Below are positions 33,009-40,726 of a DNA stretch of 64,000 nucleotides, piece by piece. Position 1 is the first letter of the stretch; each line of letters opens with the position of its first letter. Source of the DNA: an uncultured Sphingomonadaceae bacterium (lineage in GTDB: Bacteria; Pseudomonadota; Alphaproteobacteria; Sphingomonadales; Sphingomonadaceae); NCBI GenBank assembly GCA_947488625.1, contig CANKZR010000002.1, positions 1 through 64,000 of the forward strand, written 5' to 3'. A program made the position numbers and the translations under genes. The notes under the pieces are model-generated. The model was not told the origin of the DNA and did no database searches. It saw only the letters and a program-made list of their open reading frames with translations.

Positions 33009-34160
33009 ATGGATATCGAAAACCCCACCGACATCATGACCGACAGCTTCGACATCGTCGCTCGCCAAGACAAGGCGGATGAAGCGATCAAGAGCTTGCG
33101 CAGCGACGTGGACGAAGTGAAGGCCCGCGTCGACAAGATCGGTCGCGCAGCAGTTCGTCCTGCAATTGGCAACCCTGCCGGGAATGGCACCATCGAACCC
33201 AGTGCCGAGGTGAAAGGTTTTGTCGATGGCTACCTGCGTCGTGGCCGCGAAACCGAGATCAAGTCGATCACGGGTGCCACGCCCGTCGACGGTGGCTATG
33301 CCGTGCCCCGCGAAATCGACGCGATGATCGCTCGTGAACTGAAGGAGATCTCGCCTGTCCGGCAGCTGGCGCAGGTCGTGCAGGTCGGCTCCGCCGGTTA
33401 TCGCAAGCTGGTGGCGACCGGCGGTACGGCATCCGGCTGGGTGGGCGAAACAGCACCGCGCCCCGAAACCGACACGCCTGATTTCGCAGAAATCGCGCCG
33501 CCGACAGGCGAGCTTTACGCAAACCCCGCGGCCAGCCAGTCCATGCTGGACGATGCGGCTTTCGACCTGGAAGGTTGGCTCGCCAGCGAAGTGGCGATGG
33601 AATTTGCCCGTGCAGAAGGTGCAGCCTTCGTCAATGGTTCGGGCTTCGACCAGCCGCTCGGTTTCCTGTCGTCGCCCACCTCCCTGGCCGGCGATGCGGT
33701 GCGGCCCTTCGGGTCGTTGCAGTACATCGGTTCGGGTGATGCGAATGGCTTCGATGCGAATCCCGAAGGCCGTCTGATCGACCTCGTGCACACCATGAAG
33801 GCAGGGCATCGCCAAGGCGCAAGCTGGGTGATGAACTCAGCCACGCTGTCCGCAGTCCGCAAGCTGAAGACCAGCGACGGCGCCTTCCTGTGGCAGCCGG
33901 GACTGGTCGAAGGTCAACCCGACCGACTGTTGGGCTACCCGGTGATCGAGGCAGAAGACATGCCCGACGTGACCGGCGGCAGCGCCCCGATCGCCTTCGG
34001 GAATTTCAAGGCCGGCTATATCATCGCCGAACGCAGCGCCACGCAGATCCTGCGAGATCCCTTTACCAACAAGCCGTTCGTGCACTTCTACGCGACGAAG
34101 CGTGTTGGGGGCCAGGTGCTGGATTCCTCGGCGATCAAGCTGCTGAAAATCGAAGCGTAA
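33009..34160 (+). CDS. GTA major capsid protein (gp5), HK97 fold
   Basis: The 383-residue protein has the HK97 delta-domain-like coiled N-terminus (residues 10-45), then the capsid core from TGATPVDGGYAVPREID. It continues through SGWVGETAPRPETDTPDFAE and ends with RVGGQVLDSSAIKLLKIEA. Gp4 should remove the N-terminal arm. The ATG at 33009 is chosen because AAAGGA is 12 bases upstream; the ATG at 32997 is too close to it. The stop codon lies within a hairpin (34151-34180). Confidence 0.95.
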   Translation: MDIENPTDIMTDSFDIVARQDKADEAIKSLRSDVDEVKARVDKIGRAAVRPAIGNPAGNGTIEPSAEVKGFVDGYLRRGRETEIKSITGATPVDGGYAVPREIDAMIARELKEISPVRQLAQVVQVGSAGYRKLVATGGTASGWVGETAPRPETDTPDFAEIAPPTGELYANPAASQSMLDDAAFDLEGWLASEVAMEFARAEGAAFVNGSGFDQPLGFLSSPTSLAGDAVRPFGSLQYIGSGDANGFDANPEGRLIDLVHTMKAGHRQGASWVMNSATLSAVRKLKTSDGAFLWQPGLVEGQPDRLLGYPVIEAEDMPDVTGGSAPIAFGNFKAGYIIAERSATQILRDPFTNKPFVHFYATKRVGGQVLDSSAIKLLKIEA

Positions 34161-34530
34161 GCGCGCCTTACGACGCTTCGACCAGCGGGCGGCGGTGAAC
34201 CACTGCCGTCCGTTTCGCGTCCGTCCGCCGTCGAGACCTTCCCCCCTCCGGCGGGCGGGCGTGTATCGTTTGTTGTGTCCCTCAAACGCCGGGCGGGGCG
34301 CGTACGCCCCTCGGCTTTCCTTGCATTGGCCCGGGCGCATGCGCGCTTGCGGTCGATGGCGCGACCGATCCATTCCCGGTCGGTTTGATGAGGCGAGAAA
34401 CGGGCTGCGTCCAGCAGCCCTCAAGGTCGAACGACCGCCCGCAGCGGGCGCAGCTCGCCTGCGCATCTAGCGAGGACGCTCCCGCGGAGGCCGGAGCGAA
34501 AATCAAGACAACAAAAAGGATTCCAAACCC
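34151..34530 (+). other. Hairpin-rich noncoding gap after capsid gene
   Basis: The 370 bp between gp5 and gp6 hold no credible ORF but at least six stem-loops. They are at 34151-34180 (CGAAGCG/CGCTTCG around the capsid stop), 34190-34208, 34295-34310 (GGGGCG/CGCCCC), 34362-34382 (CGACCG/CGGTCG), 34402-34420 (GGGCTGC/GCAGCCC) and 34436-34450 (CGCCCG/CGGGCG). No T-run follows any of them. It could be an mRNA processing or stability element, a weak attenuator, or a dispersed GC-rich intergenic repeat. Confidence 0.6.
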
Positions 34531-35079
34531 ATGAAGCGGGCTATCATCGCGCCGACTGCACTGGCGGACGCGGCACTTGCAGAGCTGAAACACTGGCTCG
34601 CCATCACCACCACACGCGATGACGAAATGCTCATCGCGCTCCTGCGTGCGGCGCTGGATACGTGCGAAGCCTTTACGGGAGCCATGCCCCTTCACACGGG
34701 CTGCGAGGAAGTGATGCGCAGCAATCGTGACTGGCAGCGCATCGCCACCTCTCCGGTTGTCGCAATTACCGGGGTAGAGGCGCTGGCGAGGGACGGAACC
34801 CGCGTGGCACTGCCGGTTGACGGTTACATGATCGATATCACGGCCGAAGGTTGCGGCCGCGTGCGATTGACGAGGTCGATCGAGGAAAGCCGTATCGCGG
34901 TCCGCTTCGATGCGGGACTGGCGCCCGAATGGCCCGGCCTTCCCGAAGGGCTGCGCCATGGCATCATCCGCTTGGCTGCGCACCAGTATCGAGGGCGCGA
35001 CGGCGATGCGGGCGAACAGATGCCGCCCGCCTCCGTCGCAGCCCTATGGCAGCCGTGGCGCCGGATGCGCCTGATATGA
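34531..35079 (+). CDS. GTA head-tail connector (gp6)
   Basis: The 182-residue protein resembles the HK97 gp6/phiE125 gp8 adaptor family: LAELKHWLAITTTRDDEMLIALLRAALDTCEAFTG at the start and a C-terminal GIIRLAAHQYRGRDGD. It should form the ring below the portal. AAAGGA lies before the ATG. It ends ATGA-coupled with gp7. Confidence 0.88.
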   Translation: MKRAIIAPTALADAALAELKHWLAITTTRDDEMLIALLRAALDTCEAFTGAMPLHTGCEEVMRSNRDWQRIATSPVVAITGVEALARDGTRVALPVDGYMIDITAEGCGRVRLTRSIEESRIAVRFDAGLAPEWPGLPEGLRHGIIRLAAHQYRGRDGDAGEQMPPASVAALWQPWRRMRLI

Positions 35080-35246
35080 TCGAGGCAAGCACCGCCCCAT
35101 TTGCGGGGGTCACCAGCCTACTCGCCCGCCGCGCCCGCACAATCGCCGCAGTTCATTTCGAGACCCAAATGCGCGCACGAGGGCGCGACCCCGGACGCTG
35201 GCGTGATGCGCGTCTGCTTTGGCCCAATATTACGCAGGAGCCCTGA
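35076..35246 (+). CDS. GTA gp7-like small head-completion protein
   Basis: The 56-residue basic protein starts at an ATGA overlap with gp6. It contains SLLARRARTIAAVHFETQMRARG and WRDARLLWPN. It occupies the place of RcGTA gp7, a short connector/stopper-region protein. Sequence similarity is hard to judge by eye; the slot and tight coupling support it. Confidence 0.7.
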   Translation: MIEASTAPFAGVTSLLARRARTIAAVHFETQMRARGRDPGRWRDARLLWPNITQEP

Positions 35247-35249
35247 TCG

Positions 35250-35642
35250 ATGATGGAAAGCCAATTACGCGCGATACTGGTTGACTGGCTGGCAAGCGAT
35301 CCGGTGCTCTCTACTGCACTGAACGACGTGACGGAGGAAGCACCCTCGCGCGCCAGCCTGCCGTGGCTGGGCATCGCTGCCAGCGCCAGCACAGACTGGA
35401 GCACGAAGACCGCGCGCGGTCGCGAAGTCCGTATCGCGCTGGAGCTGCAGACAAGGGGCGACGAGGCTGATGAAACTACCGCACTCGTCGCACAGATCGA
35501 GGAGCGCATCGAAAGCTTGCCGCGCAGCCCTTCCGGCTTCTCCCTCGCCAGCACGACCTTCCTGCGCTCCCGCGCGGAACAACGCCCACGCAACACCCGC
35601 GCAGTGCTGCTGGAATACCGTTTCCGCATCCTCGAAGCCTGA
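35250..35642 (+). CDS. GTA gp8, DUF3168 tail-terminator-like protein
   Basis: The 130-residue protein matches DUF3168: LRAILVDWLASDPVLSTAL, PWLGIAASASTDWSTKTARG, and the end strand NTRAVLLEYRFRIL. In RcGTA this gene's product terminates the tail tube at the head-proximal end. It is three bases after gp7. Confidence 0.88.
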   Translation: MMESQLRAILVDWLASDPVLSTALNDVTEEAPSRASLPWLGIAASASTDWSTKTARGREVRIALELQTRGDEADETTALVAQIEERIESLPRSPSGFSLASTTFLRSRAEQRPRNTRAVLLEYRFRILEA

Positions 35643-35665
35643 CTCAATTACCGGAGATTTCACTT

Positions 35666-36073
35666 ATGACAGCTCAGAAAGGCAGCGCCTTCCTCCTCAA
35701 GATCGGGGATGGCGCACAGCCGCCCACCTATGAGACCGTAGCTGGCCTTCGCACCACGCAAATGTCGATCAACGGTGATGCCGTAGTCGTTACCCATAAG
35801 GAATCTGGCGGCTGGCGGGATTTGCTATCGGGGGCGGGCACGCGCTCTGTTTCGGTGAGCGCCGCAGGAATATTCCTTGGCAGCAACGCAGAAGCGTCGA
35901 TCCGTGCGCATGCGCTGGCGGGGACGATAGAAAACTATGAACTTTCTTTCGAAGACGGCGCCAGGCTGCGCGGTCGCTTTCTGGTCCAGCGACTGGACTA
36001 TGCAGGCGATTTCAACGGGGAGCGCAATTACACGCTGCAGCTGGAAAGCTCGGGCGCCGTGGTCCCCGAATGA
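35666..36073 (+). CDS. GTA major tail tube protein (gp9)
   Basis: The 135-residue protein is the TP901-1-type major tail protein: FLLKIGDGAQPPTYETVAG, the signature THKESGGWRDLLSGAGTRS, and GRFLVQRLDYAGDFNGE. It polymerises into the tail tube. Its stop overlaps the gp10 ATG by four bases. Length is normal. Confidence 0.93.
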   Translation: MTAQKGSAFLLKIGDGAQPPTYETVAGLRTTQMSINGDAVVVTHKESGGWRDLLSGAGTRSVSVSAAGIFLGSNAEASIRAHALAGTIENYELSFEDGARLRGRFLVQRLDYAGDFNGERNYTLQLESSGAVVPE

Positions 36074-36387
36074 TCGACACCCACGCAAACCCCGCGCGCG
36101 GCGAGGCTACACTTCCTGTTGCGGGGCGCATCGTTGTCTTGCGTCCCAGCTTCGCGGCTCTGGTTGCAGGAGAGGAAGAACTCGGTCCCCTGTTCGGCAT
36201 GGTAGATCGCGCCAGCGAAGGACAGCTGCGCCTGGCGGAGATCGCAGCCCTGTTCTGGCACTGCTGTGAAAACCGCGCCGCCTTGTCGCGCGAAGACGTT
36301 GGAGAAGCGGTGATGGCGATGGGCCTGGCCGCTGCCTCCGCTCCCTTGCGCGAATTGCTCAAACAGATTCTCCTGGGCCGGACATGA
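36070..36387 (+). CDS. GTA gp10 tail assembly chaperone-like protein
   Basis: The 105-residue protein belongs to the gene-transfer-agent gp10 family: AGRIVVLRPSFAALVAGEEEL and LAEIAALFWHCCEN. In siphophages a pair of small proteins before the tape measure acts as tail assembly chaperones. It overlaps the neighbours on both sides as ATGA. Confidence 0.85.
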   Translation: MIDTHANPARGEATLPVAGRIVVLRPSFAALVAGEEELGPLFGMVDRASEGQLRLAEIAALFWHCCENRAALSREDVGEAVMAMGLAAASAPLRELLKQILLGRT

Positions 36388-36578
36388 CCGATCGCTTCGG
36401 CAGTCACGCACGCCGCCTTGCCGGAGCTGCAGGGCGATTGCTGGGGTGGCCGCCGCATTGGTTCTGGCGCGCAACACCCAGCGAATTCGCCGCCATTTTC
36501 GAAACACCCGAGGAACAGCAAGCCGGGATGACCCGCGCCCAGCTGGATCAGCTACTGGAGCAGGAAAGACATGGATGA
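36384..36578 (+). CDS. GTA gp10.1 tail assembly chaperone-like protein
   Basis: The 64-residue protein has the family core GRLLGWPPHWFWRATPSEFA and a helical tail MTRAQLDQLLEQE. It matches the short phage tail assembly chaperone found before the tape measure in GTAs (rcc01693 type). It overlaps gp10 by four bases and the tape-measure gene by eight. Confidence 0.85.
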   Translation: MTDRFGSHARRLAGAAGRLLGWPPHWFWRATPSEFAAIFETPEEQQAGMTRAQLDQLLEQERHG

Positions 36579-37164
36579 AACGGTCGAGACGCTCATGGTC
36601 GATGTGCGCGCCAGCACGAGCGGCTTTCGCGCCGATGTCGAGACGATGCGTAGTGCAGTCGATACCTCACTGATCGACGGATTTTCACGGGCGGGGAATG
36701 TCCTTGAGCGCGGCCTGCTGTCGGCTATCCGTCGCGGCAAGCTGGGCTTTGACGAACTGAAGGACGTCGCTTTCAAAACACTGAACCAGATCGCCTCGCA
36801 GGCGCTGCAATCAGGCATTTCGAACCTTCTTGGTGGAGTCCAGTCTGGCAGCAGAAGCACCGGCGGAAGTCCGGTCGGTTCGGTATTGAATGGCGTGCTT
36901 GGTTCGCTTCTCGGCCTGCCCGGCCGCGCCACGGGTGGACCCGTTGCGCCCGGAAGCGCCTACCTGGTGGGAGAGCGCGGACCCGAAGTCTTCGTACCCA
37001 CCAGTTCAGGCCGGATCGAGACTGGCGCGCAAAAAGGCGGGTCTCGCGACGTTCGCGTTTCCATCAACCTTGCGAGTCCGCGCGGCGCAGATGCGCCAGT
37101 GATGCTGCAACGATCATCGCGCCAGGTCGCCAGCGCCGTCGCCCGCGCCATGCGCGAAGCCTGA
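36571..37164 (+). CDS. GTA short tape-measure protein (gp11)
   Basis: The 197-residue protein has an N-terminal helical part (VDVRASTSGFRADVETMRSA), a central LKDVAFKTLNQIASQALQSG, and the Gly-rich C-terminus RATGGPVAPGSAYLVGERGPEVFVP shared by phage tape measures. Its short length is typical of GTAs (RcGTA gp11 is similar) and implies a short tail. It overlaps gp10.1 by eight bases. Confidence 0.88.
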   Translation: MDETVETLMVDVRASTSGFRADVETMRSAVDTSLIDGFSRAGNVLERGLLSAIRRGKLGFDELKDVAFKTLNQIASQALQSGISNLLGGVQSGSRSTGGSPVGSVLNGVLGSLLGLPGRATGGPVAPGSAYLVGERGPEVFVPTSSGRIETGAQKGGSRDVRVSINLASPRGADAPVMLQRSSRQVASAVARAMREA

Positions 37165-37176
37165 GGAGAACGGATC

Positions 37177-39495
37177 ATGTCATATTGGCTCGCCAAGGAA
37201 AGAACCGGGCAAGAGACGGATTTCATCCAGCGTTTCGATCCACGTTTCTGGACCGTCGATTTTCCGCGCGGCGACATGGCTTCGGTCATCTCGACCGGAC
37301 CGGATGCGCTGCGCGTGGATGTCGAACTCAATCTGGGAAGTGGTCTCGTCGGCCTGATCTGGGAAAGCGAGGATCGTTTCGACCATCCGCTACTCTCCTA
37401 CGATACGGATCGCGACTATTCGCGCACCACCCTTAGCTTTCACTGGCAATCGACGGGTGTCCTGCCGCTCGATGCGGTCCACGGACCCACGCTGACCATC
37501 GAGGGACGCGACAGCAGCGGGGCGCCGCGAACCTGGTATGTGCGCATGTGGAACTATGCCGAAGGCTCGCCGAACGATGCGACGATCTTGCTACCGTTCT
37601 CGCAGCTGCGCGAAGGCTGGCTCGCGGACGGTGCAGCGGTCGAGCCTGCGGATATCGATCGCATGTTCATCTCGCTGGTGGCCCCCGGCTTCGATCCGGC
37701 GGCGAGCGGATTGCTGCCGGATCGCCTGATTGGCTCGGTCGACCTGACCGACATCCGCTGCGATGGCCACCGTGCGATGTTGACGATTGGCGATGTGCTC
37801 GTGCCGCCGCACGGGTTGCACATGGCGACCGCCTATGACGATAGCTATAACCTGACTCCGGCGCGGATGCTGCGCGCCATTCTGCATTTGGGCTATCGCG
37901 ATGCGCTGGTCCATTATGTCGGCATGAGCCATTACTACAGGCTTTCTCGGGACAACGGTTCGCTGGTGGCCGACCGGGGCGGCGCGCTGTGCCAGCCTTG
38001 TATCGCATGGCACCGGAATTTCTTTGCTGAATGTCGCAATCTCGGGTTCGAGCCAATTATTTCCTTGTCGTTCGAACTGTTCGCCGAGCATTGCCCGCCC
38101 GAATGGAGCCAGCGCACCTTTGACGGCGAACAGGCGCTGACCGGATGGATGCCCCCTTCCACGCTGATTTCGCCTGCATCGACGGAAGGTGTAGGGTTCC
38201 TTTCCCGCATTGCGGAGAACTTCGTCGACCTGGCGATCGCCAACGAACTTCCGATCGCCTTCCAGGTAGGCGAGCCATGGTGGTGGGTGACGCCACAGGG
38301 CAAGCTCTGCGCCTATGATCCGGGCGTGCGGGAACTGCGCCCAGAGGCGCCGGACATTCCTGATCTCACGGTCCCGCTCGATACCGCCCAGTTGCAGCAC
38401 CTCGATTGGGCGGGCGCGCAATTGGCAACCGCTACGGGGGCGCTGCGCGATGCCGTGATCGAACGGGCAGGCGGGGACGCTGAAGTCCTTCTGTTGTTGT
38501 TCACGCCGACGATTCTCGATCCCAAGTGGCCAGAACTGCGGCGTGCCAACATGCCGATAGGCTGGGCCTATCCAGCGTACGACCGGCTACAGCTTGAAGA
38601 TTACGACTGGCTGACCGGCGGCGCAGAAGCCAACAGGCTTACCGCCTACCGCGAGGTGCAACAGCGGCTCGGCTATCCCCTGGATGTGCAGGACTATCTG
38701 TCAGGCTTCGTGCTCGACCCCGCGGACGCTGAAGCATTCTGGCCACTGATTGATGGCGGGATCGACGAGGCGCACACGCGCGGCGTGAAGCGCCAGTTCG
38801 TCTGGGCCATGCCGCAGGTCCTGCGCGATGGTTATGTCAGGCTACCCCGAAACCTGGAGGATGAATTGCACGCTTTCGACGACGTTCTGTACCCGCTGGC
38901 ACTCGGCCGTGACGCCGCGGCCAGTCCGGAATTTTCCACTTCCATCTCGCTTACCGCATCGGGGTTCGAGCGGCGCAATAGCCAGTGGAGCGATGCCCGG
39001 ATGCATTACGACGTTGGCCCGGGTATTCGGTCGGAAGCGGAACTTGGTACATTGCTGGAGTTTTTCCGCGCCCGGCGCGGACCGGCGCGCGGCTTTCGTC
39101 TTTCCGATCCGTTCGATTTTAGCACCAACGCCCTCACCGCAAATCCGACCGCTACTGACCAGTTGATAGGAATAGGCGATGGCCTGACCGCCAGCTTTCC
39201 TCTGATCAAATCCTATGGTTCCGGCATAGATCCGCAGGTCCGGCATATTACGCGCCCACGTGGGGAGACCATCCTCGTGAGCGTAGACGGCGTTCCGACG
39301 ACCGACTGGACGCAAGCGCCGGGGGGTAGGATTGTATTTGCCAACGCACCTGCACAAGGCGCTGAGGTGCGAGCAGGGTTCCTCTTCGATGTGCCCGTTC
39401 GCTTCGCGCAAGACCGTCTTGACATCAGTGGTTCTACTTTCGCAGCCGGCGAGGTGCCCTCGGTGCCGCTTGTTGAAGTTCGTGAGGACATATGA
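37177..39495 (+). CDS. GTA gp12 distal tail protein with large N-terminal TIM-barrel-like extension
   Basis: Of 772 residues, only the last 195 or so (from PEFSTSISLTASGFERRN) match the DUF2460 distal-tail protein that makes up all of RcGTA gp12. The first 570 residues are extra. They begin with a jelly-roll-like part (to about residue 195) and continue with strand/helix repeats that resemble a glycoside-hydrolase TIM barrel: VHYVGMSHYYRL, GFEPIISLSFELF, IAFQVGEPWWWVT, VLLLLFTPTILDP. The Glu in GEPWWW sits like the strand-4 acid/base of clan GH-A enzymes. The fold is inferred by eye. It may bind or trim cell-surface glycans at the tail tip. Confidence 0.8.
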   Translation: MSYWLAKERTGQETDFIQRFDPRFWTVDFPRGDMASVISTGPDALRVDVELNLGSGLVGLIWESEDRFDHPLLSYDTDRDYSRTTLSFHWQSTGVLPLDAVHGPTLTIEGRDSSGAPRTWYVRMWNYAEGSPNDATILLPFSQLREGWLADGAAVEPADIDRMFISLVAPGFDPAASGLLPDRLIGSVDLTDIRCDGHRAMLTIGDVLVPPHGLHMATAYDDSYNLTPARMLRAILHLGYRDALVHYVGMSHYYRLSRDNGSLVADRGGALCQPCIAWHRNFFAECRNLGFEPIISLSFELFAEHCPPEWSQRTFDGEQALTGWMPPSTLISPASTEGVGFLSRIAENFVDLAIANELPIAFQVGEPWWWVTPQGKLCAYDPGVRELRPEAPDIPDLTVPLDTAQLQHLDWAGAQLATATGALRDAVIERAGGDAEVLLLLFTPTILDPKWPELRRANMPIGWAYPAYDRLQLEDYDWLTGGAEANRLTAYREVQQRLGYPLDVQDYLSGFVLDPADAEAFWPLIDGGIDEAHTRGVKRQFVWAMPQVLRDGYVRLPRNLEDELHAFDDVLYPLALGRDAAASPEFSTSISLTASGFERRNSQWSDARMHYDVGPGIRSEAELGTLLEFFRARRGPARGFRLSDPFDFSTNALTANPTATDQLIGIGDGLTASFPLIKSYGSGIDPQVRHITRPRGETILVSVDGVPTTDWTQAPGGRIVFANAPAQGAEVRAGFLFDVPVRFAQDRLDISGSTFAAGEVPSVPLVEVREDI

Positions 39496-40313
39496 GCGCG
39501 GTCTTCTTTGCCGAGGAACTGGAAGGCGTGGCCACTTGGTGGCGCATCATGCGCCGCGACGGGATCACGCTGGCGTTCACGAGCCACAACCGTTCACTGC
39601 AGTTCGATGGCATCACGCATCTGGCGGCACCGGGCATGTTGCCCTCTGCTATACGGCGCACAGCAAGGTTGGAGCGGGACAGTGTGGAGGTGCAAGGCAT
39701 CCTGTCGCACGAGACAATATCACGAACCGAACTTGAGGATGGACGCTTTACCGAAGCGCACGTGGCGATTGGCATGGTGAACTGGGAAAACCTGCAACGC
39801 AGCACACTGTTTCATGGCAGTCTTGGCAACGTCTCTGTGGAGGATGATGGATACACCGCAGAATTGCGATCCGCCAAGGCCAGCCTCGAGCAGGATTTGG
39901 TCCCGCGCACCAGCCCGACTTGTCGTGCGACATTCTGCGATGTCGCTTGCCGCTTGAATCCTGTCGTCTACACACGCCTCGCCGTGGTGGAAGCCATTGA
40001 TACAATGGCAAACGCGGTTCGCTTCGCTGCGCTGACCCAGACGGCCAACTACATCCAAGGCGAGTTACGCTGGGTGGATGGACCGCACGCCGGCTTGAAA
40101 ATGCGTGTCCTAGGTGCGGAGGGCGGCGGACTGGTTCTCGATCAGCCCCTTTCTGTCACGATGGAACCCGGCCACCGTGCATATGTGAAAGAAGGCTGCG
40201 ATCATACAGTCTCCACCTGTTCAGCGCGTTTCGGCAATGCCGTGAATTTTCAGGGCGAGCCTTTCCTGCCGGGCAATGATGTTCTGACCCGCTATCCAAC
40301 CAGTTCTTCATGA
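39492..40313 (+). CDS. GTA hub protein gp13 (DUF2163)
   Basis: The 273-residue protein matches DUF2163: WWRIMRRDGITLAFTSHNRS at the start and a phage_BR0599-type C-terminus. Cysteines cluster in TCRATFCDVACRLN and GCDHTVSTCSARFGN. In RcGTA the hub protein binds an iron-sulfur cluster, and these residues fit that site. It overlaps gp12 and gp14 by four bases each. Confidence 0.92.
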   Translation: MSAVFFAEELEGVATWWRIMRRDGITLAFTSHNRSLQFDGITHLAAPGMLPSAIRRTARLERDSVEVQGILSHETISRTELEDGRFTEAHVAIGMVNWENLQRSTLFHGSLGNVSVEDDGYTAELRSAKASLEQDLVPRTSPTCRATFCDVACRLNPVVYTRLAVVEAIDTMANAVRFAALTQTANYIQGELRWVDGPHAGLKMRVLGAEGGGLVLDQPLSVTMEPGHRAYVKEGCDHTVSTCSARFGNAVNFQGEPFLPGNDVLTRYPTSSS

Positions 40314-40714
40314 GCGTCTCACTTGCGTTCGCCTACGCTGCGCAAGATACGATCGGTACGCCATTCCGCCTTCGCGGGCGCAGCCGGAACGGCATGGATT
40401 GTATCGGGCTAGTCTGTTTCGCCCTGTCCATCATCGGCCGCACGCTTCCGCCTTTGCCAAACTACGGCATGCGGAATCTTGGACGAGAACGTTTCGAACA
40501 ATTGATCGATGCCGCGGGGCTGGGCGTGACGATCGAACCGCAGCTGGCAGGAGATATCCTCCTGCTGCGTCCGTCTGCCGCGCAATACCACCTCGCAATC
40601 GTCGGTCCGACCAATCGGCTCATTCACGCCCATGCCGGGCTGGGCCGGGTGGTCGCCAGCCGTGCACCGCTTCCCTGGCCGATCGAGACGAGCTGGCGCC
40701 TCGAGGAAACCTGA
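40310..40714 (+). CDS. GTA gp14 NlpC/P60 peptidase
   Basis: The 134-residue cysteine peptidase has the catalytic Cys in NGMDCIGLVCFAL (C31), the His in QYHLAIVG and a following LIHAHAG. It probably cuts peptidoglycan peptides during DNA delivery. It lies between the hub and megatron genes as in RcGTA. Confidence 0.92.
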   Translation: MSVSLAFAYAAQDTIGTPFRLRGRSRNGMDCIGLVCFALSIIGRTLPPLPNYGMRNLGRERFEQLIDAAGLGVTIEPQLAGDILLLRPSAAQYHLAIVGPTNRLIHAHAGLGRVVASRAPLPWPIETSWRLEET

Positions 40715-40726
40715 AGGAAAGATACC

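Noticed and set aside
34195-34470. 91-residue Arg/Pro-rich ORF in the capsid-connector gap
   Set aside because: Composition is that of structured GC-rich noncoding DNA, there is no ribosome-binding site, and it crosses several hairpins.
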